64,000 bases of DNA. Origin: HK1 sp965220535 (GTDB lineage Bacteria; Pseudomonadota; Gammaproteobacteria; HK1). This document shows, one piece after another, positions 45,439 through 54,708 of this stretch. The stretch is from NCBI GenBank assembly GCA_965220535.1, contig OZ244833.1, forward strand, positions 3,844,001-3,908,000, read 5' to 3'. Numbering within the stretch: the first letter of the stretch is position 1; every line of letters starts with the position of its first letter. The notes beneath the pieces are model-generated. The model had not been told where the DNA came from. It did no database searches and saw only the letters and a program-made list of their open reading frames with translations. The translations under genes were made by a program, and so were the position numbers.

Positions 45439-45920
45439 CCGCAACGCCCGTGTTTCGCGCACGGCGCATCGAAGCAGGGCTGTTGAATGCGGGATCGGAC
45501 TTTGGAGCCGACACAACCCCTTTCGACGTTGGGCTGGGCGCTTTTATCGAATTCGACGAACGAGAATTTATTGGCCGCGACGCACTGGAACGCGCAGACC
45601 GAGCCTGCCGAACGTGGGGCATGCGAGTTCGGGGAGGGGTTGCCGAACTTGGCCGGGGCATCTCTATTGATGGAAAAAGCATCGGGCGGGTCTGCTCGTC
45701 CGGCTATTCGCCTTTTCAGGGCAGCGGCGTTTGCATCGTCAGGCTCGATGACCCCGACCACGGTCCAAGTGTACGAGTGCAGGTCTCCTGCATCGATGGC
45801 TCACTCCAGGATGCCGAACTTTGTGCGCTACCCATGTATGACAAGGAGCGGCTTATTCCTCGCGGCAAGCTGGTAGACATTCCTACCAAGACAACTGCGG
45901 GAGCCTGTACTCATGTATGA
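45408..45920 (+). pseudogene. C-terminal fragment of GcvT/DmdA-type aminomethyltransferase
   Basis: The open sequence encodes VGERYDMLLTATP and ARRIEAGLLNAGSDF, the conserved opening of the C-terminal half of folate-dependent GcvT-family proteins, then DVGLGAFIEFDEREFIGRDA and a GcvT C-terminal barrel. The N-terminal folate-binding half is absent: the 5' side is joined to the restriction-enzyme relic. The start is therefore arbitrary. The stop overlaps the next gene's ATG by several bases, as in an operon. Codon use differs from the surrounding chromosome, which suggests transfer. Confidence 0.7.
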
Positions 45921-47523
45921 CATAACCCTTCATGAGTCGTTGTTTCCCGCTCAGCCTGACGCTGTGATCAGGGATATCACAGTCGGTCGTCTCCTGAGAG
46001 AAATTGCGGATACCCATTCTGAGGCGATAGCTCTCGTCGATATCGATGACGCTGGTACCGAGCGACAAGCCTGGACATACGCCGAACTGCTTGATGCCTC
46101 CCGGCGACTGGCGTTGGCCCTTTCGACCTGATTCACTCCGGGGGAAAGAGTCGTGGTCTGGGCACCCAATATCCCAAAGTGGATCTTCATGGAGTACGCC
46201 TGCGGGATGACGGGTTTGGTTCTGGTGACCGCGAATCCTTCATTTCAGGTCAACGAGATCCGGTACGTGCTGGAGCAGTCGAGAGCGGTTGCGCTATTCA
46301 CCGTCAAAGAGTATCGCGGGAATCCGATGGCGAAGATCGCAGCGGAAGCCGTATCGGACCGTGCCGTCGTCCGCGAATGCACAGACCTCAATGACCCTGG
46401 TGCGCTCTATGCACAGGGCGATCGCCCGGCAGTCCTGCCGACCGTAACTTCAGGCGATGCCGCGCAGATTCAGTACACATCCGGTACGACAGGCTTTCCG
46501 AAAGGAGCTGTCTTGAGCCACGGTAGCCTGATCAACAACGCGCGATTGTTCTGTGACAGAAAAAAGGTTGGACCACATTCCGTGTGGGCCAACTTCATGC
46601 CGCTGTTTCACACAGCAGGGTGTGCCACCGGTACTCTGGGATGTTTGCAGGCCGCAGCGAAAATGCTGCTGATCAAACAGTTCGATGCAAGCGTATTTGC
46701 ACGAATTATCGAGGACCAGCGGGTTACCACGTGCTTCGCCGTTCCGACCATGCTGTTCAGTTTGCTGGAATCACTGGAGGATGTCGATCGCGACATGTCC
46801 TCACTTGAGGCCATTTCTACAGGCGGGGCACCAGTGCCACCGGACTTGGTTCGCCGCGTGAGAGGACGCCTTGGTTGTTACCTGCTAAGTGCGTTTGGCC
46901 AGACAGAGCATTCGCCGATGATTTGCTTGAATCCCGTCGAGGCCACGATGGAGCAGATCGTCGAAACCGCCGGGCAACCGCTGCCTCACACTGAGGTATC
47001 GATAAGGTCAATGGACAATCGTCGAGTAATGCCGCTCGGCGAGGTTGGTGAAATCTGTGCCCGTTCTTATGCGGTCATGTCCGAGTACAACGACAATCCC
47101 GAGGCTACCGCAAGCGCCATCGATGCGCACGGCTGGTTGCATACAGGTGACCTCGGCACCATGGACTCGCTCGGATTTGTGCGAGTAACCGGGCGAGTCA
47201 AGGACATGATCATTCGTGGCGGTGAAAATCACTTCCCAGCCGAGATTGAAGCGGTGCTGGTCGAGCATCCGTCCGTTAGCCAAGTCGCAGTTGTGGGACT
47301 GCCGCACGAAAAGTGGGGCGAGGAAATTGCGGGGTTCATCGTGAGCGAGTCTCGACCCGAACCGACCGTGCTGCACGCCCATTGCCGTGCCCACTTGTCG
47401 CCACAGAAGACCCCCACGATATGGGTGTGGGTTTCGGCATTTCCGCTAACTGGCTCGGGCAAGGTCCAGAAGTTTGCTATTCGCGAGCAGTTCTTGACCG
47501 GTGAATATGGAGAGGTGTTATAG
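45913..47523 (+). pseudogene. AMP-binding acyl-CoA synthetase with internal TGA
   Basis: An ANL-superfamily ligase that would activate a carboxylic acid to its CoA thioester. The full frame has 536 codons. The AMP-binding signature is YTSGTTGFPKGAVLSHG; later motifs are STGGAPVPPDLV, FGQTEHSPM, GWLHTGDLG and VKDMIIRGGENHFPAEIE, and the C-terminal catalytic Lys lies in SGKVQKF. Codon 73 is TGA (46129-46131) between ALALST and FTPGERVVVWAPN, where relatives often have Arg or Trp; CGA to TGA is a likely cause. Translation could restart at GTG 46153, losing the first 80 residues. It sits between the GcvT fragment and an enoyl-CoA hydratase. Confidence 0.8.
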
Positions 47524-48315
47524 ATGACCGTCAGGATAGAGAAGGACGGACCCGTCTGGACAATCGTTCATGCAAGGCCGGAAGCAAGAAACGCCATGGA
47601 CCCGGCGAGTGCGGAAGCACTCTACCAAGCATTTGTTGACTTCGATGCCGACGACCATGCGGCCTGCGCAGTCTTCTGGGGTGAGGGCGGCGCTTTCTGT
47701 GCGGGCTGGGATCTGAAGCATGCCGCAGCCTTGTCGGGGGCTGATGCTCTCGACGCGTTCGACTTTCCGAAGGCGGGGGAACCGCCCATGGCGGCAATGG
47801 GACCGAGCAGGCTGGAGTTGTCCAAGCCGGTGATTGCCGCTGTGGCCGGACCGGCGGTGGCAGGCGGCATGGAGTTGGCCCTTTGGGCAGACATTCGGGT
47901 CATGGAGGAGACCGCGTTCATGGGGGTCTACTGCCGTCGGTGGGGTATTCCTCTGATCGACGGCGGAACGGTTCGTCTACCACGTCTGGTTGGTGAAGGC
48001 CGTGCCATGGATCTGATCCTCACCGGGCGCAAAGTCGACGCCGAAGAAGCGTTGCGGATTGGTTTGTGCGAGTACGTGGTACCAAAGGGAGATTCGCGAG
48101 CCAAGGCGGAAACGCTCGCTCAGGAGCTATCTCGATTTCCTCAAAGTTGTCTGCGGGCCGACCGCAACTCAGTGCGCAATCAACACCGGTTGAGTGAGCG
48201 CGAGGCGCTTGAACAGGAATGGCGGAACAGCAAAGCCGAAGTGTCTTCGGGAATCGAAGGCGCAATGCGTTTCGTGGCGGGCAAGGGCCGTGGAGGGGAC
48301 TTCGAGGATATATGA
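47524..48315 (+). CDS. Enoyl-CoA hydratase/isomerase (crotonase family)
   Basis: A 263-residue crotonase-fold protein expected to hydrate or isomerise an enoyl-CoA. The oxyanion-hole segments are GEGGAFCAGWDLKH and KPVIAAVAGPAVAGGMELAL. The region AFMGVYCRRWGIPLIDGGTV corresponds to the catalytic loop, with LTGRKVDAEEALRIGL after it. The ATG follows the synthetase stop directly (TAG-ATG). Together with the GcvT fragment and the CoA ligase, the set recalls DMSP/betaine-type catabolism (DmdA, DmdB, DmdD), but this is only inferred from family order. The gene itself looks intact. Confidence 0.85.
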   Translation: MTVRIEKDGPVWTIVHARPEARNAMDPASAEALYQAFVDFDADDHAACAVFWGEGGAFCAGWDLKHAAALSGADALDAFDFPKAGEPPMAAMGPSRLELSKPVIAAVAGPAVAGGMELALWADIRVMEETAFMGVYCRRWGIPLIDGGTVRLPRLVGEGRAMDLILTGRKVDAEEALRIGLCEYVVPKGDSRAKAETLAQELSRFPQSCLRADRNSVRNQHRLSEREALEQEWRNSKAEVSSGIEGAMRFVAGKGRGGDFEDI

Positions 48316-48316
48316 C

Positions 48317-48517
48317 GTGAATCTGAATAGCTCGTACTTCTCAGCGCAGACCGACATGGACGTTCGCGATATCACCGTTGGAGGAATCCTTGACGAGGTC
48401 GCTGACGCGCGGCCCGGTCGCGAGGCGTTGGACAGTACCTGCATGGCCGTGCACGAGGCCACTCGCGAACATGCTTGGTCAAAGGGCTCGGCATCGCGTG
48501 GCCGAAATCGAGTCTGA
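48317..48517 (+). pseudogene. Start of a second acyl-CoA synthetase, truncated
   Basis: GTG at 48317 opens a 66-codon frame whose first 40 residues (VNLNSSYFSAQ then VRDITVGGILDEVADARPGR) parallel the N-terminus of the ligase at 45913 (LHESLFPAQ, IRDITVGRLLREIADTHSE). Similarity ends near 48440 and the frame stops at 48515. The foreign segment is thus cut at both ends. Confidence 0.6.
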
Positions 48518-49096
48518 ATGACCGGGAGTGGCAAGCGTTGACGTACGCCGGATACACGGTGTGGAACGTCAACGACGAAGGGCTTAGAGACGACTATAAG
48601 ACTGGTGAAGCACTTGCCCGCGCAGCCAATGGTACGTTTCACCAAAGACGACGCACGAAGCCCTCATCACCCTGGAAGGATCCGAGATCATTCTCCAGTG
48701 GCTTCAGGACAGCACGCACTCCAAGGGTCGCCGTATGCCAGAACGTACCTTCAACGGGTCTGCTGAAGGGTCGGATGGTGAACCTTGGTACGAAGACTGT
48801 AGAAAGCACTACCGAACGAAGCCGGATGGCGGCAAGACTACTGGCTCAGCAAGGACATGGTAGAGGACACCATCGTGTATCGGGTCGCGAAGGATTCGCT
48901 GTCACGGTCGTTCGCCAGGGCCATGATTGAGCAGGCTCGACGCACGTACCGACAACCCGAAGATGATCCAGCCGAACCGCTGCTGCGACGACAAGAAGAT
49001 TCAGTTGTAACTCGGATGGACCGTTGCCTGATTTTTGGGAATTGCATAATCGGCGCAATAGTTTTGCCTCGGATTACGAGCGTATCGGGCATCCCC
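48518..49096. other. Degenerate sequence between island remnant and IS3
   Basis: About 580 bp of lower-GC sequence with several medium open frames. One plus-strand frame (EALITLEGSEIILQWLQDST and onward) looks protein-like but has no recognisable start and ends near 48864. I could not assign a family. It is probably a mosaic of gene fragments. Confidence 0.3.
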
Positions 49097-49161
49097 CGCC
49101 CTAGAGTTATTTGAGACAATCATTAAGACCTGATCATAGGGGATAACAGAGGGACTTCACG

Positions 49162-49542
49162 ATGAAAAAAGAGCATGCCGAGCAAGCAGGAACCAAAGCC
49201 GCGAAGACGTTGCATGGTGAGGGTCGGTCTTCGACCGGGAAGCAACGAATGACGGCCTTGCGTAAGCAGGAGGCTGTGCTGCGGTTGATGAAGGGTGAGG
49301 ACATGGAGCTCATCGCCCGGAGTTTCGGGGTGTCGGCAGCCGATGTCAGCCGTTGGCATGAGAGGTTTATAGCAGGGGGCATCAGCCACTTGAGGTCCCA
49401 GGCGAGTGATGCCCGAGCGATAGAGAACAACCGGCTGCACGCCAAGGTAGGCGAACTGACCATGACGATCGAGCTTCTTGACGAGAAGATCGAGAAGATG
49501 GAAGCCGGCCGCCCTTTTGTGCGGCGGAGGTCGAAGCGATGA
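49162..49542 (+). CDS. IS3-family transposase OrfA
   Basis: A 126-residue DNA-binding subunit. A helix-turn-helix is visible in AVLRLMKGEDMELIARSFGV followed by SAADVSRWHERFIAGG. A C-terminal heptad-rich helix (LHAKVGELTMTIELLDEKIE) fits the leucine-zipper segment of IS3 OrfA. The ATG at 49162 lies 65 bp from the element's left end. The stop overlaps the orfB start as ATGA, so reinitiation may replace the usual frameshift. Confidence 0.85.
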   Translation: MKKEHAEQAGTKAAKTLHGEGRSSTGKQRMTALRKQEAVLRLMKGEDMELIARSFGVSAADVSRWHERFIAGGISHLRSQASDARAIENNRLHAKVGELTMTIELLDEKIEKMEAGRPFVRRRSKR

Positions 49543-50432
49543 GCACCGTCATCTCGACCTTCACGGGAAGGACCTACGGTGTATTGCGGGTCTGCCGAGT
49601 TTGGAAGATGAGTCGCTCCGGCGTGTACCGCAAATCGGGGTCGGACAGCCAAGCCCCGCGCCGCCGACCCGGCCCGCATGGGCAGATGCCCGATCCGGAG
49701 TTGGTCGAAGAGATCAGGAAGGTGATCACGGCCAGTCCGTTCCATGGCGAGGGTCATCGCAAGGTGTGGGCGCGCTTGAAACGCGAGAAGATTTACACAT
49801 CGAAAGCGCGGGTTTTGCGGCTCATGCGCGAGAACGGTTTGCTTGCCAAGCGATGCCGAGGGCCGCAGCGTGGCCCTCGGGCTCATGATGGAACCATCAT
49901 ACCTTCGAGGGTCGATGAGATGTGGGGCACCGACATGACAACGATTCTTCTGGGGACCGGGCAGCAGGTCTGCGTCTTCGTGGCGGTCGACCATTGTTCG
50001 GCGAGTTGCGTAGGTCTGCACGCGGCCATGCGAGGCACGCGCTTCGAAGCGTTGGAACCGGTTCGCCAAGGGGTGCGGAAGTGCTTCGGAGCCATCGGCG
50101 AGGGGGTGGCGACGGGGTTGACCATCCGCCACGACAACGGGTCGCAGTACATCAGTCGCGACTTCCAAAACGAGATCGCTTGGCTGGGGATCGCCTCGTC
50201 GCCGTCCTTTGTCCGCTCCCCCGAAGGCAATGGATGTGCCGAGCGATTCATCCGCACCTTGAAGGAGAACCTGCTGTGGCCTGACACCTTCTGGACCATC
50301 GAGGAGTTGCAGCAAGCACTGTCTGATTTCAAGGATCTCTACAACCAACACTGGCTGATCGAACGCCACGGACAACATACTCCGAGCGAGTTCAGGCGAG
50401 GGGCGGCGGACGAAATCTCGGCGGCCGCATAA
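49539..50432 (+). CDS. IS3-family transposase OrfB (DDE integrase core)
   Basis: A 297-residue catalytic subunit. An HTH_21-type segment (FHGEGHRKVWARLKRE) precedes the rve integrase core. The acidic triad is Asp122 (MWGTDMT), Asp189 (RHDNGSQY) and Glu225 (GNGCAERFIRTLKEN), with the typical 35 residues between the second Asp and the Glu. The C-terminal YNQHWLIERHGQHTPSEF is also family-like. No disruption is seen, so the element may be active. Confidence 0.9.
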   Translation: MSTVISTFTGRTYGVLRVCRVWKMSRSGVYRKSGSDSQAPRRRPGPHGQMPDPELVEEIRKVITASPFHGEGHRKVWARLKREKIYTSKARVLRLMRENGLLAKRCRGPQRGPRAHDGTIIPSRVDEMWGTDMTTILLGTGQQVCVFVAVDHCSASCVGLHAAMRGTRFEALEPVRQGVRKCFGAIGEGVATGLTIRHDNGSQYISRDFQNEIAWLGIASSPSFVRSPEGNGCAERFIRTLKENLLWPDTFWTIEELQQALSDFKDLYNQHWLIERHGQHTPSEFRRGAADEISAAA

Positions 50433-50638
50433 GCTTCAAAAGTGTCTCAATAACCCTAGGGCGCTACAGGCATTTGTTCGCACTCTACGAAATGATGCGC
50501 ACTCCCTTGGCGGCGCGGATGAAAAGCCGAAGAAAACGCCGGTGAATCGCCTGGACAATCAAATGTGGTCGGGTGATGCGGCGGGTTAGAACATTTGCCT
50601 TTGGATAAGGGGTATTTCTTTGAATACAGGGGGGTTCG

Positions 50639-51520
50639 ATGAACTCAGGTGTCGGCGGGCGTATTGCGATTGCCGGGCGTTATGCGGTGATGGGCAATCC
50701 CATCGCCCATAGCCGATCGCCTTTTATCCATCGTCGTTTTGCGGCCCAAACCGGAGCCGATATCGACTATCGGGCGTTATTGGTGGAGCCGAGGGGGCTG
50801 GCGGCCGCGATCGATGACTTCAAGGCCGCCGACGGGCGGGGGCTCAATATCACCTTGCCTTTCAAAGAAGAGGCGTTCGCGTTGTCTTTCGAGCGCACGC
50901 CGCGAGCCGAGCGGGCGGGGGCGGTCAATACCCTTTCGTTCGAAGGAGGGGTGATCCGGGGCGACAATACGGATGGTATCGGCTTGGTGCGGGATATCGA
51001 CCGACTCGGGGCGAGGATCGAAGGGGCATCGGTGCTCTTGCTCGGAGCGGGAGGGGCGGCAAGAGGCGTTGTCGGCCCGTTGATGGATCGGGGGCCGAGG
51101 CGGATGACGATCGCCAATCGCAGCGTCGACCGCGCCCTTGCGCTGGCCGATCGTTTCGCGGATCAGGGCACCCCGGTGGAAGCCCTTTCGCTTGAAGGCT
51201 TGACTCGCGCTTTCGGGGCGGGGTCTCGGCCGAAGGAGGGCTTCGACCTGGCGATCAATGCGACGGCCGCGAGCTTAGGCGGCGAGTTGCCCCTTTTGCC
51301 CGAGGGTATTTTGGGGCCGAATGCGGTGGTCTACGATATGGCCTACGCTTCGGTGCCGACACCCTTCGTCGAGTGGGGACGAGCGCAAGGAGCGACCCTC
51401 GCCACGGACGGTTTGGGGATGTTGGTGGAGCAGGCGGCGGAATCCTTCCGCTTATGGCTTGGAATCTCTCCGCGCACGGGAGAGGTGATCGATGAGTTGC
51501 GCCGTCGTCTCGCCGATTGA
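50639..51520 (+). CDS. aroE: Shikimate dehydrogenase
   Basis: Reduces 3-dehydroshikimate to shikimate with NADPH in aromatic amino-acid synthesis. The protein has 293 residues; E. coli AroE has 272. The substrate site is RYAVMGNPIAHSRSPFIH, with catalytic Lys76 in NITLPFKEEAF and Asp112 in RGDNTDGIG. The NADP-binding loop GAGGAARGV is followed by NRS, and the C-terminus has ATDGLGMLVEQAAESF. The ATG at 50639 follows AGGGGGG. It is the first gene after the IS3 element; its promoter lies in the 175-bp gap. Confidence 0.93.
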   Translation: MNSGVGGRIAIAGRYAVMGNPIAHSRSPFIHRRFAAQTGADIDYRALLVEPRGLAAAIDDFKAADGRGLNITLPFKEEAFALSFERTPRAERAGAVNTLSFEGGVIRGDNTDGIGLVRDIDRLGARIEGASVLLLGAGGAARGVVGPLMDRGPRRMTIANRSVDRALALADRFADQGTPVEALSLEGLTRAFGAGSRPKEGFDLAINATAASLGGELPLLPEGILGPNAVVYDMAYASVPTPFVEWGRAQGATLATDGLGMLVEQAAESFRLWLGISPRTGEVIDELRRRLAD

Positions 51521-52926
51521 CCGGCTCGCGCCGAATATGACTTGGCGAAGGCTTCGATCCGATACGAACGGGATGGCACGAGCACGCTCGTTCGATGATT
51601 TCGGCAAGCGTTTTTCGATCACGGGCTTCGCTTCGGGCGCCGGCAAGGCGAGCGCCGATGGTCGCGCCTTCGTGCACGAGGCTCGTAGGAGGCAAAATCC
51701 GACCCGCCCATAGCGAATCGAGAGCGGCTCCGTAGCCCTAAGGCGCACTATCTGTGCGTTCATTCGGCTCGCCCCCTTCGCGTAAAGCGCTCGGATCGAT
51801 ACCCCGTTTTCGAGCCCGCCGATCGAGGGTACGATAGCGTTCTCGGTCCGCCGGCGTTGCGAACGGAAAAAGGTCGATCATCGAGACCTAAGCGAGACCG
51901 ATGCGGGCGGGATATGAGCCTAGGCGATATCGGGTATTCGATCGTCGGTGACCATCGAGACGGCCAGCCTTGAGGACTTTGACATTCGAGGGTTGCGGAG
52001 CGGGGGGTATCGCCGGCGTCGGCAAGGATGGTGAGGAATATGTCATCGGATCGAAGCCTCACCCATCCGCGCGCGAGCGCCGCTCCTCGCCGCCGGAAGG
52101 CCACGGTGCGAGTCGAGGCATTTTTTGAAAAGCCGTTGCCGGGTTTCGAAAGGCCGTCTGCCGGGTATGGCCCGCCATACGCGAATGACCGGGCGAGCGG
52201 CCTCGGGCTGTTTCGCCATCGGCTTCGCAGGGTGGGGTAGAGGGGGGCCAAGCCCCTTTTCACCCCCGAGCGCCCGGCGGTCGAGGGTTGCGAATTCGCT
52301 CGACGCTCAGCCGTTGCGAGGCTGCGGACAAGATCCGAAAGCCGACGCTCGGTAGGCGGTGGAAAAGTCAGGCTTATGAATATCGCTCCTCGTCGCCGAA
52401 TTGGAATCGACACAGATTCAAGAGCTTGGAAAAAAATCTATGCACATTTTCGACGACGAAAACAACATGATCGGGCGGAGGGTGTCGTGATGAGGGCATT
52501 TTTGTTTCCGAGTGGCGATCGGCACGAATTTTATCTCGTAAGAGATTGAAATAAAAGAAGAAAAATTCATTCAACATTGTAACATTCCTTGTCGACTCGC
52601 AAGATCTCGTATTCCTGCCAAGGGGAGCGATCTTCGATATCGAAGCGATGGCGGAAGGAATATGCACAAGGTTATCCACAGTTTTCGTGAATGGACCGAT
52701 GAAGCAAAATACGCTTTTTTTCTCGTTGTCATTCGCATCGAAAGAGCGATCGGCGAACAGCCAAGTCGATCCCAAGCCCTGTGAAAAAGCGGGTCTCGTT
52801 GCCGATGGTCCTTAGGTCCAAATATCGAAACGAACGACCCGGCCGGGAGCCGAAACCCGATAGGCCGGCAATCGCCCCTCGATCGTTTTTCGTCTGCCGC
52901 AGGTGATCTCGGATGGTAAGGATTCG
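51521..52926. other. 1.4-kb non-coding stretch with DnaA-box-like sites
   Basis: This is the longest gene-free interval in the window. Open frames on both strands (for example minus 51760-52413) are Arg/Pro/Ser-rich with no ribosome site or family resemblance. The right half becomes AT-rich (52500-52760). It contains one perfect TTATCCACA (52672-52680) and two sites with one mismatch to TTATNCACA: ATATGCACA (52660-52668) and CTATGCACA (52438-52446). It may be an origin, a DnaA-regulated promoter region for pgi, or simply spacer. Confidence 0.4.
52660..52680 (+). promoter_or_regulatory. Pair of DnaA-box-like nonamers
   Basis: ATATGCACA (52660-52668) and the consensus TTATCCACA (52672-52680) stand three bases apart in the same orientation within AT-rich DNA about 250 bp upstream of pgi. 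Confidence 0.45.
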
Positions 52927-54708
52927 ATGACCCTTCCCGGTGCTGACAAGTTCGATGTCGCAAGGCTCGGCGAGCGCTCTGTCGTCGACAGCGAGGCATT
53001 TCGTGCTTTGGGCGAACACCATGCGCAGATTCGCTGCCTTCATCTGCGCAGTCTTTTTGCCGCGGAGCCGGATCGCTTCGAGCGCCATTCATTCGAGGCT
53101 TGCGGCATCCTGCTCGATTATTCGAAGAATCATCTGACGCAAAAGACGATGCGCCTGCTTGTCGCCCTCGCCGAAGAAAGAGGGGTGAAGGAACAGGCGC
53201 AGGCGATGTTCGCCGGGGCAAAGGTCAACCGTAGCGAAGGGCGGGCGGCGCTGCACCCCTTGTTGCGCGATTCGCGCGAGGACCCGCTGTGCGATGTCGA
53301 CGAATCGGAGCGCGCCGGGGTCGAGCGCTCCTTGCAGGCGATGGAGGAATTCGTGCAGGCGGTGCGCTCCGGGGAAAGGCGGGGCGTTCGCGGGGATCGA
53401 ATCGAGGATATCGTGCATATCGGCATCGGCGGGTCGGAGCTCGGGCCGCGAATGGTTTGCCGAGCCCTCGAGCCCTTTGCCGACGGGCCGAGGATCCACT
53501 TCGTATCCAATATCGACGGCCGGGCGCTGCTTTCGACCCTCGACGGTCTTGCTCCGGCGCGCACGCTTTTCGTGATCGCATCGAAAACCTTCGGCACCGA
53601 AGAGACGATGGTCAACGCTCGCTCGGCCCGGCGTTGGATCGAGGATTCCTTGGGCCCCGATGCACCGGCGCGGCATTTCGTGGCCGCGACCGGCACCCCC
53701 GAAGCGGCATCGGCATTCGGCATCGAGCGCGAGGGAATCTTCGAGTTCGCCCGTTGGGTGGGCGGGCGTTTTTCCCTTTGGTCGAGCGTCGGGTTGCCGA
53801 TCGCATTGGCCGTCGGAATGCACGGGTTCCGTCGCTTGCTGGCGGGAGCGCACGCCATGGACCGGCATTTCCTCACGGCTCCGCCGGATCGAAATATGCC
53901 GACCGTCCTGGCATTGCTCGGCCTTTGGTATATCCACTTCTTCGGCTCGCAGACTCATGCCGTCGTGGCCTACGATCAGCGACTCGATCGATTCGCCGCC
54001 CATCTCCAGCAACTCGATATGGAAAGCAACGGCAAGCGGGTGCGCCAAGACGGGACGAGAGTGGATCATCCGACGGCACCGATCGTCTGGGGAGAGCCGG
54101 GCACCGGAGGGCAACACGCTTTTTTTCAGTTGCTGCACCAAGGAACGCCTTTGGTTCCGGTGGATTTCATCGTCGCCGCTTGCGGGGATCATGGCTTGCC
54201 CGAGCATCACCGCTTGTTGGTTGCCAACTGCCTGGCTCAAAGCGAGGCCTTGATGCTCGGGCGAAGCGAGCGAGACTTGCGAGACGATCTCCGTCGATCG
54301 GGGCTTGCGTCGGCGGCGGCCGATGCCCTTGTTCCGCATCGGGTCGTCGAGGGGAATCGCCCTTCGAATACCCTGATGCTCGATCGACTCGATGCGTTCA
54401 CGTTGGGGGCGTTGATCGCTCTTTACGAGCACAAGGTCTTTGTCCAAGGGGCGATCTGGGGGATCGATTCTTTCGACCAGTGGGGGGTCGAGCTCGGGAA
54501 GGAGTTGGCCGGGACGATTGCCGACGAGTTGGTTCACGGATCTTCCCCCGAGGCCCCCGGCGCGGCTTCGCAAAGCCTCGAAGGATCCGGACTTGTCGGA
54601 GCCGATTCCGATCCATCGAGCTCGACGATGCACGACGCTTCGACCGCCGGTCTGATCCGAGCCTGGAACGAGCGCGTAAGATCGGGCGCGAAAAAGCCTT
54701 CGGGCTAG
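52927..54708 (+). CDS. pgi: Glucose-6-phosphate isomerase
   Basis: Interconverts glucose 6-phosphate and fructose 6-phosphate. The protein has 593 residues, against about 549 in E. coli. Signatures include VHIGIGGSELGPRMV, VIASKTFGTEETM, LGLWYIHFFGSQTHAVVAYD, WGEPGTGGQHAFFQLLHQGT (catalytic Glu and His) and GIDSFDQWGVELGK (catalytic Lys just before, in EHKVFVQGAIW). The ATG at 52927 follows AAGGA. The extra length is a Ser/Gly/Pro-rich insertion of about 30 residues between ADELVHGSS and the conserved HDASTAGLIRAW end. Confidence 0.95.
   Translation: MTLPGADKFDVARLGERSVVDSEAFRALGEHHAQIRCLHLRSLFAAEPDRFERHSFEACGILLDYSKNHLTQKTMRLLVALAEERGVKEQAQAMFAGAKVNRSEGRAALHPLLRDSREDPLCDVDESERAGVERSLQAMEEFVQAVRSGERRGVRGDRIEDIVHIGIGGSELGPRMVCRALEPFADGPRIHFVSNIDGRALLSTLDGLAPARTLFVIASKTFGTEETMVNARSARRWIEDSLGPDAPARHFVAATGTPEAASAFGIEREGIFEFARWVGGRFSLWSSVGLPIALAVGMHGFRRLLAGAHAMDRHFLTAPPDRNMPTVLALLGLWYIHFFGSQTHAVVAYDQRLDRFAAHLQQLDMESNGKRVRQDGTRVDHPTAPIVWGEPGTGGQHAFFQLLHQGTPLVPVDFIVAACGDHGLPEHHRLLVANCLAQSEALMLGRSERDLRDDLRRSGLASAAADALVPHRVVEGNRPSNTLMLDRLDAFTLGALIALYEHKVFVQGAIWGIDSFDQWGVELGKELAGTIADELVHGSSPEAPGAASQSLEGSGLVGADSDPSSSTMHDASTAGLIRAWNERVRSGAKKPSG

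Larger units (their letters stand above)
49097..50463 (+). mobile_element. IS3-family insertion sequence, apparently complete
   Basis: A 1,367-bp element bounded by terminal inverted repeats: left CGCCCTAGAGTTATTTGAGAC and right (reverse complement) CGCCCTAGGGTTATTGAGAC, differing at one substitution and one length position. It carries two overlapping frames, orfA and orfB, as in IS3. A clear target-site duplication was not seen. Part of a second copy lies at 62229. Confidence 0.85.

Noticed and set aside
46129..46131. TGA read as selenocysteine or recoded
   Set aside because: No selenoprotein homologue in this family, no hairpin recognised after it, and TGA ends many intact genes in the window.
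51760..52413. A 217-codon minus-strand frame in the aroE-pgi gap
   Set aside because: Arg/Pro/Ser-rich product, no ribosome site, no family resemblance.
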